Origin: Jackrogersella multiformis
Taxonomy: Eukaryota; Ascomycota; Sordariomycetes; Xylariales; Hypoxylaceae
NCBI GenBank assembly: GCA_902806575.1
Contig: CADCXD010000004.1
Location: 248,001 to 312,000, forward strand
Direction of reading: 5' to 3'
DNA: 64,000 nt
The translations under genes and the position numbers were made by a program. Shown piece by piece: positions 1 to 11,424 of this stretch. Position 1 is the stretch's first letter, and every line of letters starts with the position of its first letter. The notes beneath the pieces were generated by a model. That model worked only from the letters and a program-made list of their open reading frames with translations. It was not told the origin of the DNA and searched no databases.

Positions 1-1520
1 GCTATAACCCCTACTCACCTAGTGCGGTGACGAACTCAGCCAGCGGATATCCCGGAACATATCAGACCTCATCGGCTGGCTATGGCGCTGGTCCATACAG
101 CCCCCAACCCCAAGCCAGCAGTTTCGCGGCACACTACTCCCAGGCGCCAACTAATGGACACATGACCTCTCATGCTACACATTATACACAGGCGAGCGTT
201 AATGGAATTCGCAATGGGAACTTTGCGGAAACACAGGCACAGGCACAAGCACAGGCCCAGACACAGACACAGACCCTATTACAAGGACAGTCACCACAGC
301 CAGGAACAGGTGGAACGTATTCGCCTGTGCCGACGAATCACCACATTACCACCTACAACCAGCAATCACGCACCAATCAGCCGACATCAGCTATATCACA
401 ACATCCGCAGCACCCTCTGTCGCAGTATGGCGAACCGTATACCTCCCAGCCGACAGCACATAACACGTCGTATCACGCCACTACCAATTCCTATTCAGAT
501 CCCTCCACCTTGAACTCCCACTTCAGCCCGGTACATCTACCTAGTCCGGCGCATTTACATAGCCCAGCCTCGTTGTCGACTCCTGTACACCAGAACGGGA
601 ATAGTCTGACGCCGGAAGATTTACATGATATCGACGACGACGAGGACGCACAGGGCGAGACGGCAGACGAGTCAACAGAGGTAAGGAATGAATTTATCAA
701 TAGATAACCAGTGCCATGGCTATAGCATCAAGGGCGAGCAAAGAACAATGTAGAATGCTAACATCCGTCTTATCCGCAGGTTTACACCAACCCTGATCTA
801 TCGAAATCCTCTATACCCCCTATACCGTCCGTCCCTACACCACCAATCGACACGTCATCCAGGGGTGGGCAGAGGTTTAAGAAGTGTTCTTGTAAGACGG
901 GACGCGGCGATAAGAAAGCCTGCATGTTCTGTGTGTGCAGTAAGCAGGGGCTCAGTTGCAATTCAACTTGTTCTTGCGGCGACGCGTGTGCAAACCCCTT
1001 TGCGGACTTGACGCAGTTCTTCGGCTCGTCACCCGCATTTACCAAACCCTGCGGGGCCAACGCCTGCTTCGCCACCTGGCTCTGCAACCAACCGAATGTG
1101 GAGGAACTAGATATGGATCTGATAATAGATATCCTACTTTACGACGATACGTCTTGGGCGACTATCCGGGAATACAACGACCCGTTCAAGAAATGGGAGG
1201 AAAGCTGGAAGAGGGCTCGCGCTGGCAAGAGAAAGAAGAACCGCGAGGACCGCGAACGCCTCGAGTTCGAGCTACTCCGTGGCGCGTTGGGCAACTGTAA
1301 TCAGAACGACTTCTACGGCCACTGGTATAGCTTCTGTCGGGGTGGTTGGGTCCTTACCGACCATTGGGACCACTGCCAGGAGTGCCGCATCTGCAAGCCC
1401 AGCACAGAATGGCATTGCGATAAGCATAGCCGTTGCACAATGGATCGCGTCTGTCCTGACTGCGCATCGGCTACACCATACCCGGGCATGCTAACTTCCT
1501 ATCCGGATCCTAGCAGTTAA
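1..1520 (+). CDS. CRC/tesmin-TSO1-like CXC-domain protein (5' partial)
   Basis: The reading frame is open from base 3 and has no in-frame ATG near the edge, so the start lies outside the window. Exons are 3-680 and 780-1520. The intron (681-779) has a GTAAGG donor, a GCTAAC branch-like site and a CAG acceptor, and it falls on a codon boundary. About 472 residues are visible. The first half is Gln/Pro/Ser/Thr/Tyr-rich low complexity with a QAQAQ...TQTQT run, followed by an acidic stretch (DIDDDEDAQGE). Near visible residues 263-300 is a cysteine-dense block starting KKCSCKTGRGDKKACMFC and continuing through CVCSKQGLSC to CSCGDAC. This is the CXC half of the tesmin/TSO1 CRC DNA-binding domain. 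A second Cys/His block (CQECRICKPSTEWHC...CPDC) lies near the C-terminus. Members of the family bind DNA in the nucleus; only one canonical CXC repeat is seen here, so DNA binding is inferred. Confidence 0.85.
229..275 (+). repeat. CAGGCA/CAGACA hexanucleotide microsatellite inside the CRC gene
   Basis: Imperfect ACAGGC units grade into ACAGAC units. They encode an alternating Gln-Ala then Gln-Thr tract in the low-complexity N-terminal part of the CXC-domain protein. It is in frame, so length changes in multiples of six would be tolerated. Confidence 0.8.
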
Positions 1521-3143
1521 CTCGGGGTTCCGGGACGTCTCTCTACCTGAGACGAAACCGAGGCCTTTCTTTTTCTTTCGCCTTGATAGATGCTTCGGAA
1601 GGGTGGATACCGGATATAAAGCGCGCGCTAGGGATACACAATGGTTTTTTTATAGCTTGCTTATATACACCTTGCATAGGTAGGCAGCGAGAGTACGCGT
1701 TCCGGCATGACGGAAATAAAGGAAACTCCTTTTAAATGGTAAGGGGATCGGCCGGCTAAGGCTACGTACAAGACTAGAGAGAACAGCACGATTATAATCG
1801 AGGGCAGAGCATAGGGCCAATCCCTACTCTTGCTCTCATCTGACAAACGACCAATCGTCGAGTCGCGATCGCTGTAATGGAGAGAAATCCGTGACTTGTC
1901 CGACTTCCAAGATCATTGGTTAATCCTCTCGTTTATAAGTAAATCTAGTGTAGTCTGAGGTTGAACTGTAAATAGTATAGAGGACGATTTGAGCTGAGTA
2001 GAAACTCCCTGTCGAACAGGTGACTTAACACTATAAAAAGAACCTGCAATTTACTTCTGGACGTAGTTAAATTAGACAATAGTTATTAGTCAAGAGAGAA
2101 GAATGGAGGGTTTATATAATCCTAGCCGCCGCTACTCTGATGAATAGGGGGGAGAAAGATTGACGCTCCCACTAGGCCCCCACCACCAACTAATTATTTA
2201 CCAATATCCAGCGCTTCAGCTCTGAACGAATGCGGTAATTATTTCATGACACTAGGCTCATAGATTGGTACTAGCTTAGGGCCCGGGGTCGAGTAACGGT
2301 TAGCTCTACTGTATAGAAAATAGCACTATTGCTTCTCAAGAAGTCAGGTCAGGTCAGGGTAGCATCATCTTCTCACGAATGCCATTGCTGAGATGGTCGG
2401 GAAGTTGTGCGAGAAGATTGAGGTCAAGTATGACACTGAGGTGAGTCATGCCTGTAGAAGTGAATGAAGTAGACGAGAGCAAGACTACGGGAACATGCAA
2501 CAATACGGATGAGGACATTGGATTCGGATCGGAATGCTGAAGTCGTTAAGGTATGACTTTTATTGCCCATACTACCTAACATCGTACCTAGTCTAGGTAC
2601 TGATGTGCGGGTTATAACTTCCTGCCACCTCCGGTTTGCTCATACCTATACCTATACCAAAAGCCTTGCCCGAACTGCGGCGGCAGCTACGCCGCTTACT
2701 TATCACTTAGTTATCGAAGACAGCCCCTCGAACATAACGACGTGGAATTCGATGGCTCTAAGAGCGAGTGGGAAAATGAATGGGAACAACTCGATACTAA
2801 TCCAGTTCTGATCCACGCCCTGCGAGTACGGATTAGAGGCATAGTCTCGAAGAATATTTACTATGATATGAGTCTACTACGTCATGGTTGCAGTGATTTA
2901 GGCAAACTTACCCTACTCATCAATATATATAGGGTAGCACGGTGAATATAGTTATGAGAAGAATACCTAGATAACCTCCAACTCCGTGCTAATTGCGTAT
3001 TCGCGGCGATGCTCCTAAGAACATACTTTACACCAGCTAGGTCAACTACCTAGGTACCTATGTACCTGTTCTATTCGTTGTAGATGTTATCGTCACTGGA
3101 ACGGTTAGCTAGGTAGATCTCGAAAATGCCGGTATCGTAGCAC
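1521..3143. other. Intergenic spacer with two weak coding-like traces
   Basis: This spacer lies between the 3' end of the CXC-domain gene and the 3' end of the amylase gene (convergent). It is mostly AT-leaning, and the palindrome TACCTAGGTA occurs at 3047-3056. Two traces may be gene remnants. On the minus strand from about 1897 to 1661 a frame is open for some 79 codons without a clear ATG, and it contains a hydrophobic stretch (ALPSIIIVLFSLVLYVALA). On the plus strand between about 2370 and 2945 there are short coding-like pieces in shifting frames, such as NAIAEMVGKLCEKIEVKYD and EFDGSKSEWENEWEQLD. No consistent splice model joins them. I treat both as possible relics, not genes. Confidence 0.4.
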
Positions 3144-4858
3144 TTACAACTTCTCGGCGAATCTCTCCCTGCCGTCGGCATCTCGATTCACAAACACGCT
3201 AATACTCGTCTGGCCGCATACGAAGACACCGAATCCGTCATTGTCGATCGTGGCTTCGTGGTCGTTCCAGCCCAGGACGTCAGTCCATACCTCGCCAGCG
3301 TGCATCTCACCAACGTGCATGCGCTTCTCTCCAGGACCGGCATTGCTCATGACGACGGCGCACCCGTACCTCCTGTCCCATGTTCCGTACCTCACCCACC
3401 CTAAGCATGTAGCGTAGTCGAAGTAGTCGGCTTGTTCTCCGTAAGCGTACAACTTGCGGGCGAGAGCTAGTTTGGGTAGAGCACCTCCGCACGATGGCGG
3501 GAAAGGGTGCTCTCCCTTGATGCCATAGACATCACCATACCAAAGGCAAGGATAACCTTTATCGCGGAGAAGGATAAGACCATAAGCTAGTGGTTTGAAC
3601 CACCCCTCTATAGGCGCTTCGAGGGCCTGGTAAGGCTGGGTGTCATGGTTCATGACCAAGGTCTAGGGATAGGTACCTCCGGTATTAGCGACGGCAGGGG
3701 CTTCAAACAGCACCAACAAGACTCACCACAGCATTCACCGGCATCACTGATACGAGTGTGTCGTCGAATATTTTTCGGAGGTCGGCACCGGAAGCCTTAC
3801 TCGCCTGGCTGAAGTTGTACACCAGTGGCGCATCGAAAAGAGAGAACTTGCGGCCCATGCGATCTAGATATCTCGTCATGTCGTCCAGACTATCCTTCCA
3901 GAACTCTCCCACGAAGAACCATTCTTGGTCATACTTATCGTCGAGCGTGGTGATGAACTTGCGAAGGAATTCCTCGCTATAGTGCTTGATGGCGTCGAAC
4001 CGAATACCTTTCAGGGGTATTTTTTGCGCCAACCACTTTCCCCACGCGATTACGTCTTCTTCCACTTCTGGATGCGAATAATCCAGGTCGGATCCCATTA
4101 GGAAATCGCTACAGTTCACGTCAGCCGCGTATCGCCTCGGCTAGAAACAGTAGCAAGTAGTACTAGTTGCCCTTCTCGCTATCCACGTCGCCGTCGTCGG
4201 CCCAGCCCTGCGACTTGTCACCTATAATGTTGTAAATGGCTGTCTTCTCGTTCTTGGCGTTGAAGTCGACGCCGCTGAAGTGGTACCAGTGATACTTCAT
4301 CTTGCTATATTTGCCACGGCGTCCTGGAAAATCAAACCCAACCCAGGCTTCAATCTCGTACTTGTCGCTGACTTCCTTGTTACGGTCGTCAGGGTCGACT
4401 TCTACGGCCAGGCACTTTTCCTTGTGGTCTGCTGCGAATTTATGATTCAGCACGGCGTCAAAATACAGACCAACTCCATGCTTCTCAGCCGTATCGGAGA
4501 GCTTCATCAGCTCATCTTTGGTTCCCCATTTGGTTGTAATGGACCCTTTCTGATCAAATTCGCCAAGGTCATATAGGTCATAGATGTCGTATCCATTAGC
4601 TTGATCAGACGAGGCTTTGCATCTAAATACACACAAAAATATTAGACCAAGGACTAAATTGTATTATACACAATCGTTCAAGGGCAGACTTGGAATAACT
4701 GACGCCGGAGGGATCCAGACATTGTCTACTCCCCAGGCCTTTAACTGAGGAACATGCTTCTCCAGCCGAACCCAGTGCTTCTGATCGGCTGGGACATACC
4801 ACTCGAAGCCCTGCAGCATAGTCATGTTCTCCGGGGTGGGTTTCTGTTCGTCTGCCAT
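3144..4858 (-). CDS. Alpha-amylase, GH13 subfamily 5 type, without signal peptide
   Basis: This enzyme hydrolyses alpha-1,4-glucan. Four exons on the minus strand: 4858-4704, 4622-4164, 4108-3727 and 3662-3144. The introns are 81, 55 and 64 nt (GT-AG) and every phase matches, giving 504 residues. Catalytic regions are intact: region I DAVLNH (107-112), nucleophile Asp243 in GIRFDAIKH, acid/base Glu273 in FFVGEFW, and Asp339 in MNHDTQP. The pattern (GFEWYVP near the start, YDIYDLYDLGEFDQKG, the Trp/Tyr-rich B domain) matches the Bacillus-like liquefying amylases of GH13_5 rather than secreted Taka-amylase. The N-terminus MADEQKPTPENMTMLQG is hydrophilic, so an intracellular location is expected. 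In fungi such enzymes have been linked to glycogen or alpha-glucan turnover. The residue before NHD is Met where bacterial relatives have Asp. Confidence 0.95.
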
Positions 4859-6845
4859 ATTGATCGATTACAGCACTGTAGAAGTATAGGTGATTAGGTA
4901 TAATAACGGCGAATAGTGAACAATTAGGTATCGTATCGTAGAAATACAGCAAAAGATATAAGAATGAGACAGTAATATAGTAGTATATTATTAGGGAGAT
5001 CGTGTAGGAGCCTTGGTGGTTACCATCGATGATGTGATGATGCAGGAAAAAATACATGTTCGACCGATGTATCCATACACGCGTCATCTCAAAAACCGGA
5101 ATATGGACCGAAAGTTAAAAGAACCTGGTGCTCGGGTAACATGCAGGTCTGCAGCTACCTACCTAGGTACCTAGGTAATCCCATGGATCATGGATTCTTG
5201 CCATGGCCCATGGTACCTACCTCCCTATCCACTGTTTGTTTCCTTCATATATGATATGTAGCAGTAGGTGCCTTAGGTAGGTACTGGTATGCCAGGTAGT
5301 ACATCTCCGCAGGGGTATATCCTAGAAGTTTGTATGTAGGTCTAGGCCTGGGAGGTGGTTAGTGGTAGGTGGTAGGTGGAGTTTTGGAGGTGTGGCTTGA
5401 CATCCTGCGTTACCACCTGGGTACCAAGGAAGTACCAAGGAGGTAGGCATGTATGTATGTTAAGCGTATGCATACTGCGTACCTGGGTACGATAAGAGAT
5501 CTCGTATGTAGGTAACTTTGGTAAGTTCCAAAGTTGGGGCTAGAAAAGGGAGGGGAAATACCTACCCTGGCAGCCTACCTAGGTACCTAGCTAGTGTGAA
5601 TAGAGGCGATAGCAATGACGTCAATCGAATGTAATCCTTTTTCTGCCTACCTAGTGTACCTAGGGTACCTACCTACATGTGGTCTAGTGCATATGGATGT
5701 AAGCAATACCATGGACTAATACCATATACTCACATAAGCTAAAGTACTACCCAACGTAATTTATTATTTACCTAGGTACCTAGCGGCCAGCCTAGGTATA
5801 TATAAAATACACACCTCACATCCATATGGCCTCATACACTTAGATGATGTATGTAGCGAAAAGTTCGAGTTCGTTTCGGGTTAACCGACTCCTCGGGTCG
5901 TTTCGTAGGTCGGACTGTCATTGTCAGCCCCGTTTCGGTTGTCAGTGTTGGTCCGCCTGCATCCACCGGCGACCAATAAGCGGCTATCTTCCATCAAAAG
6001 TTGGTCTTCATCGCAATTTAAACGGGAATGGTCTAAGTATGTGATGATACACTATTAATGAAAAAGAGGTATTTTGGACAATCATACATAGTAAGGCATA
6101 CGATGAAGACCACTTACGTACTATATACATACTTACCGGCCTACTAGCATTCCTGTAAGACGGGCGGTTTGTGCATGTAAACTACCATCCAATGTCATCC
6201 ATGGGTGTTGAAACCTCAAGAGTCTGGTGGTCGGAATCACCTGCCGCTCATGTAGCATCATCACTACCCTGATTACAATCGTATAGTAGCATGAGTATAT
6301 TAGCTACAGTAGCTACAGCTAACATCTGCTCGTCGATATAGTGCCTAACCTAGTAGCGTGGAATAAGGCCGTCAGCCCCCAAGGGATGTACTCGGTAGAT
6401 TCGGATAGATGAGGGCTGGACGCACTACGTCTCTGGGTACATAAATAAGTCGGTACCTGACTGGCGTGTCTCCCTCCCTTCGGTAGGTATGTATATAACG
6501 GTCGTCAGCGGAAACGGCGAAGCAACGATGACCTACATAAAGGGGTAGAACCAACGCCGTACATAATACTTTAAGAATTGGTACCTTAAGTGATCTCTTA
6601 AGATGCGCAGCTAGACGAAAAGGAGCCCGGTTTCAACCAACACTGGAGGCTGAATCGTGATAGGGAGGGAAGGAAAAAGGGAGAAAATATTTCTCAACCG
6701 TACGCGCAGCTATTGTACCTATTGTAATATTTGTGATGTTTCCTACTTCTCTCAAAGTCTTTGCATTTCATCTCTTCTCTCTCTCCTGACTCCCGATTCA
6801 CACTCGTCACAGTCTCAAGCAACAGTCTCAAGCAACAGCTCAAGC
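4859..6845. other. Intergenic promoter spacer rich in CCTAGG palindromes
   Basis: This is the shared upstream region of the divergent amylase (-) and F-box (+) genes. It holds the densest set of TACCTAGGTA palindromes in the window (5160-5169, 5168-5177, 5576-5585, 5769-5778) and many partial copies such as ACCTAGG, GTAGGTAG and CTACCTAC. A nested CCATGG/ATGGATCAT palindromic patch lies near 5178-5213. No convincing gene was seen. A frame of about 58 codons on the minus strand (about 6048-5877) has protein-like composition but no start or splice context. Confidence 0.5.
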
Positions 6846-8699
6846 ATGGCAGATCGCATCGAAGCTGCGCGATCTAACAACCCGGCACAATCCGGGGTTC
6901 CCACGAGTATGGGTGATACGCACGTTGGAACCAAACTATACAAATCTCCGCTTTTGTGGCTTCCATGCGAACTGCTCGTGCATATGGCCTCGTTTCTCTC
7001 CCCGGGCGATTTGTTCAGCCTACGCCTAACATGTCGCCGGGTCGAGATGCTCTTGTTCGACTCCTTCTCTGAAGAGTTCTACTCTGACAGACGATTCATG
7101 GTCACTGAGTGGTAAGCACTGTCGAGTCCTCCGAAATTTCGTGATGATTCTTCGATGATATACAGATGCTGACTATATAGGTACAGTATGTATTTATTCT
7201 CATTTCTACCGCGAGACGGTGAAGATTTTGATGGCTTTCCTCCTTAGCCAGCCCTCGGAGTCCTATTTTGCATATCTACCTAGTCTTAATATTTACCGAG
7301 AAATTCTCAACCCTTCGCTGACAAATGTCGACGCGCTACAGATAGTCTGGGATGCCTAATTAACATATCAAAGCATCCTAACATTTCGAAACGTCTATCG
7401 AAGCTCACCATTGGACTTGATCGACTATACAGCAGCGATGCGCTACCTAAACTTGGGAGCCGGAATGGGAACATCGAGAGCATCTCTGTCAGGAGAGGCA
7501 TCAACGCCGATAAGCTGGAAGAGCTTGCCGTGGAGCAAAACTGGCTGATCGGCAGTGGGCAGTTACAGTTGCTGCTTGGCGAAGCACTGGATCGCTTACC
7601 GAATATGGTCGAGCTTAGCCTACGAGACGCCATTGTCGTAGGGGGGTCTCGTCGTCCCGAGTCGAGCCGGCTGGCCGTCAGCTATGGTGTCGCCGAAGTC
7701 CGTCGGCAGACAGGCGTAGATTTTCTCAGCGACGAATCGCATCTTCATTCGCAAGACCAATTCGCAGATATCGTCTTCGCGACTGCTCTTCTAGCCGCAT
7801 CGAGAAGTGGCAAGCGATTGAACGCCATCACCGTGGACGTACAAAAGCGAGATATGGGTCTATCTAGTTCCGCTTTCGTTATACCTAAATACCTCGTCGA
7901 ACCCCTCAGGCTTACGTTGAAAACCCTACGATCTCTCGATCTCTCGGTTAGTTTTACCTATGTCTCACTAGGAAGTTTCTCGAACGAGTCCCGAGGATTC
8001 CTACAGTGGCAACCTCATTACCTATTCAAGCTACTCGAGCACACGCCAAACTTGGTTCGTCTTCGGGTAAGATCCAAGGGCCGAAGTTTCTTAAAAGCTG
8101 GAATAATAGGCTGGCTTGCTCATTTGGTCGACTTGTCAAATGGGAGACAGGTTGAAAGTTCACACATACATGGTACTGTAACCGCCAGTCTTAACGACCT
8201 AGCTCTAGCCCAGAGATTCCAGACCCTAGAGCACCTGGAGCTGGGAAATATGATCGCCCCAGCATCATCCCTCTCGAAGGTTTTGCTCAATCTTACTGGT
8301 TCACTCCGGAAATTATGCCTGTGCATGGTAGGAGTGTCAATAAACCCAGGTGATGACGAGCTTGATAATGACCCTCGGAGTCCCAATGCCTGGACTTCAA
8401 TATTTCGGGATCTGTCTAGATCTGTCAGCTTGGAGGGCATGCACGTCAGTTCTCTCAGTCACCACACCACGGGCTGCTCGATCAACGACAATAGGCACCA
8501 AGTCGCCTTCTTGAAATCGAAAGTTGGCGATCAGTCTGGCCCGCACAATGCTCTACTCGACAGTTGGTCACACACAGGAAGCATCCAAACTATGAGAAGT
8601 TTCCTTCTCGAGGTTGCGGAGAAGACGGTCGTCATATGTACCAATTGCAAGCAGAGGAACGCTGGATATCGGTCCTGCGAAGACATTTTGGAGGAGTAG
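6846..8699 (+). CDS. F-box domain protein
   Basis: This is a putative substrate adaptor of an SCF ubiquitin ligase. The first in-frame ATG is 6846. Exon 1 (6846-7111) ends at a GGTAAG donor. It carries the F-box near residues 36-75 (LLWLPCELLVHMASFLSPGD, then LFSLRLTCRRVEMLL). The second coding block is open to the TAG at 8697-8699 and reads LINISKHPNISKRLSKLTIG, then leucine-spaced segments, ending CTNCKQRNAGYRSCEDILEE. A single intron 7112-7345 (234 nt) keeps the frame and gives about 539 residues. A well-formed 70-nt intron (GTAAGC...GCTGAC...TATATAG) also ends at 7181, so the first part may instead be spliced in two steps through a tiny exon. The target protein cannot be told from sequence. 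Confidence 0.8.
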
Positions 8700-9795
8700 A
8701 TTGGAATAGACCGCGTGACGGTTAGTTCGATTGTATATCCGGCAACTTTCTGATGCGATTATGTATATACCCACCTATTTAATTTTGATACCTAACAACG
8801 CCCCTATTTCCCTTGCCGCCTTGGCTTAACCCGGACTTTTTTACGACCGCAGTGTCATTTAATAAACTCCACAAGTGCGTTCAGGGCTTGCTTCTAGTTA
8901 AATAAAACTAGTTTTGCCTTTTCTTTTATTTATTTCAGAAACCCAACATACAATGCCAGCAAATTCTCCAATAGGCACGTATTTGCACAGCCTAAATAAG
9001 TATAGGGGTCATCCCAGCAGCTTGTAGTTAATTATTCAGCCCTACGAAGACGGAGGCATAATTGCCTCAAACCTGACCAAGTAACAGGTACCTACCGACC
9101 TAGGTAGCAAGCATTACCCCTAATCAAGTAGAGGTGGTTGGTTACATTAGTCGTATAGGATCAATATTCGTCTTCTCTCTCGCTATAAGATAAACCCGCT
9201 CATAACCTAGGTGCCTAGGATATGCAAGGACTCAACCGATGATTCAAAGAAAGGTTCAAAGAAATGTTCAAAGGAACGCCCTTATCAGTGACGAGTCATC
9301 GGGAACGCCCTACGGAACGCCTCGACGGACCAAGTTGCGCTTATCTTCCAACTGGAGATATCGACCTAGATAGTCGTAACGCCGCACTGCAGATCGGCAG
9401 GGGTTTAGATAAACTGCCGTGCAGTTAGGAGACGTGAATGGCTGCCAAATCAACGGAAATCGCACGTTTCCCGGTGTTTTCGGCAACGAGAATGTAACCA
9501 GAATACGTGTGGGGGGGATAAGCGCGAGACTTCATTTCTATCTACCTATCTACCTACCAAGGTAACCTACCTAACATACCTCCTAGGTAGATCTTACTAC
9601 TTGACGGCATTGCACATTTGAGGGGAAGCTCTCCCCAGAAAACTCCCCAGAAAATCCCCAACTTACATGACTCGTCCACATGTACTTATTGTTTTGCTAG
9701 CCTCCGAGCAAGTTTGAAGGTCGGATAGGTACCTAATTTCGGTTGAGGATAACTTCTCTGATCGTGATACTGCGGCATATTTGCAAACCTTCAAG
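8700..9795. other. Intergenic spacer upstream of the MFS gene
   Basis: About 1.1 kb lies between two plus-strand genes. It contains partial CCTAGG motifs (around 9100, 9205 and 9541-9592) and a short direct repetition of AAAGAAAGGTTC/AAAGAAATGTTC near 9246-9267. No open frame or RNA gene is supported. It presumably holds the F-box terminator region and the transporter promoter. Confidence 0.5.
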
Positions 9796-11424
9796 ATGGC
9801 GCTTTCGGTGGTTACGAATCACGGCGACATTGACGAGTCACTAGTCCCTGGGACTGTTCATCTAGTCGACCTCGAGCACACGATGGCTACTCGACACGCC
9901 AAGAACCACGATGACATCGTGCTAGTACCGACCCCTTCTACAGACCCGGACGACCCGTTGAACTGGACTCCTAGACGCAAGTATCTAGCCTTAGCTTGTG
10001 CTCTCCTCTACACCTGGTTTAACGGCATGGCGCTATCTGTTGTCTACTCTGTGCTCGTACCTCTCTCCACCGCCCTATCCGTGACGGAGGCGGACCTCAA
10101 CGCCGGCACCGGATACATGTTCCTATTGCTGGGATGGGGTCTTCTCTTCTGGCAGCCGTTCGCCCTGCAGTACGGCAAGCGGCTTACCTATCTGGTCTCG
10201 CTGATCGCGCTCATGGCTGTCACAGTCTGGGGACCTTTTGCTCGCGGCAATGGGCAGTGGATTGCAAACCGCGTGCTGACGGGTTTCTTCGCTGCGCCCA
10301 TCGAGGCGTTGCCCGAGACGAGCATCACGGACTTGTTCTTCGCCCACGAACGAGCTACGTACATGGGCTGGTACGCATTTACCTTGGCCGGGAGCAACTT
10401 CTTCGCCCCGATCATTTGCGGATTCATCAATGACGGGATCGGCTACCAATGGGTGTTCTATATCCAGGCCATCTTCTGTGCCGCGACGTGGGTGTTTCTG
10501 TTCTTCTTTATGGAGGAGACGAACTACGACCGCCGGACCGTGGGCATCGTCGCCGAGACGAGCCCGGACGCGGAAAGCGGCAAAGAGGCGTCGAAGGATG
10601 CATCCAATTCTATTGAGCAGACCACATCTCTGGAAGACCGGCCGTCGACCGTAACAAAGTCGTTCTGGCAAAAGCTGTCCGTCGTGGATAAACCTCGACC
10701 GTTCATGATGCATTACCGGGCTTGGCAATCTCTGAAGCTGCTCTCTTGGCCGGTTGTATTCTATTCGGGGTTTAGCTACGGGACATATCTCATATACTTC
10801 AACATCCTCAACGCGACCAGTTCTATCATCCTAGGCGCCCCGCCGTATAATTTCGGACCGTCTATGGTCGGATTAAGCTACGTCTCTTGTATGATAGGGG
10901 TTGTCATAGCGGCGGCCTTCACAGGGGCATTCTCTGATTACTTCATTATTCGCCTAGCGCGCAAGAACAATGGCGTCTCCGAACCCGAACACCGGCTTTG
11001 GCTCTTTGCTATTTCTACGGTGGTGCTCCCCGCCTCGCTTATCCTCTGGGGCGTCGGCGCCGCCCACGAGATCCACTGGTTCGGCCTCGTCTTCGCTATG
11101 GGCACCACGGCGTTCGTCAACACGATGGGAGTCACCCTTAGCGTCTCGTATTTGATCGATACGTACCGGGACATCTCGGGCGATGCGCTGACTACGTGCA
11201 TCCTCATCCGCAACACCATGAGCTTCGCCATCGGCTACGGCATCACGCCCTGGCTAGATGACCTAGGAACTCAGAACTGCTTCGTCAGCGTCGCGTTCGT
11301 CGGCTTCGCCATTTGCTGCGTCTTCTTGGTGATGATCAAGTGGGGTAAGAAATTTAGGGAGATGAAGCGCGTGGCCTACTGGAACGAAGTCAAAAAGAGA
11401 GTCGACCTCGGGTTGGTCCACTAA
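9796..11424 (+). CDS. Major facilitator superfamily transporter (DHA1/HOL1-like)
   Basis: A single uninterrupted exon of 542 residues, starting at ATG 9796 (the frame is open slightly further upstream but without another ATG). A hydrophilic N-terminus of about 60 residues ends in DPDDPLNWTPRRKYLALA, the motif preceding TM1 in fungal drug:H+ antiporter-1 and HOL1-like transporters. Hydrophobic segments fit twelve membrane helices, with six before and six after a charged cytoplasmic loop of about residues 250-310 (EETNYDRR...VDKPRP). A plasma-membrane proton antiporter or uptake carrier is likely, but the substrate cannot be assigned. No biosynthetic enzyme lies directly beside it, so a cluster-linked exporter role is not supported. 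The downstream neighbour is convergent. Confidence 0.9.
   Translation: MALSVVTNHGDIDESLVPGTVHLVDLEHTMATRHAKNHDDIVLVPTPSTDPDDPLNWTPRRKYLALACALLYTWFNGMALSVVYSVLVPLSTALSVTEADLNAGTGYMFLLLGWGLLFWQPFALQYGKRLTYLVSLIALMAVTVWGPFARGNGQWIANRVLTGFFAAPIEALPETSITDLFFAHERATYMGWYAFTLAGSNFFAPIICGFINDGIGYQWVFYIQAIFCAATWVFLFFFMEETNYDRRTVGIVAETSPDAESGKEASKDASNSIEQTTSLEDRPSTVTKSFWQKLSVVDKPRPFMMHYRAWQSLKLLSWPVVFYSGFSYGTYLIYFNILNATSSIILGAPPYNFGPSMVGLSYVSCMIGVVIAAAFTGAFSDYFIIRLARKNNGVSEPEHRLWLFAISTVVLPASLILWGVGAAHEIHWFGLVFAMGTTAFVNTMGVTLSVSYLIDTYRDISGDALTTCILIRNTMSFAIGYGITPWLDDLGTQNCFVSVAFVGFAICCVFLVMIKWGKKFREMKRVAYWNEVKKRVDLGLVH

Noticed and set aside
5844..6044. 66-codon ATG frame in the amylase/F-box spacer
   Set aside because: Cys/Arg/Ser-rich chance-like composition with repeated GTTTCG words; no conserved motif or splice context.
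10123..10728. 201-codon minus-strand frame inside the MFS gene
   Set aside because: It is antisense to strongly conserved transporter sequence and reflects its codon composition.
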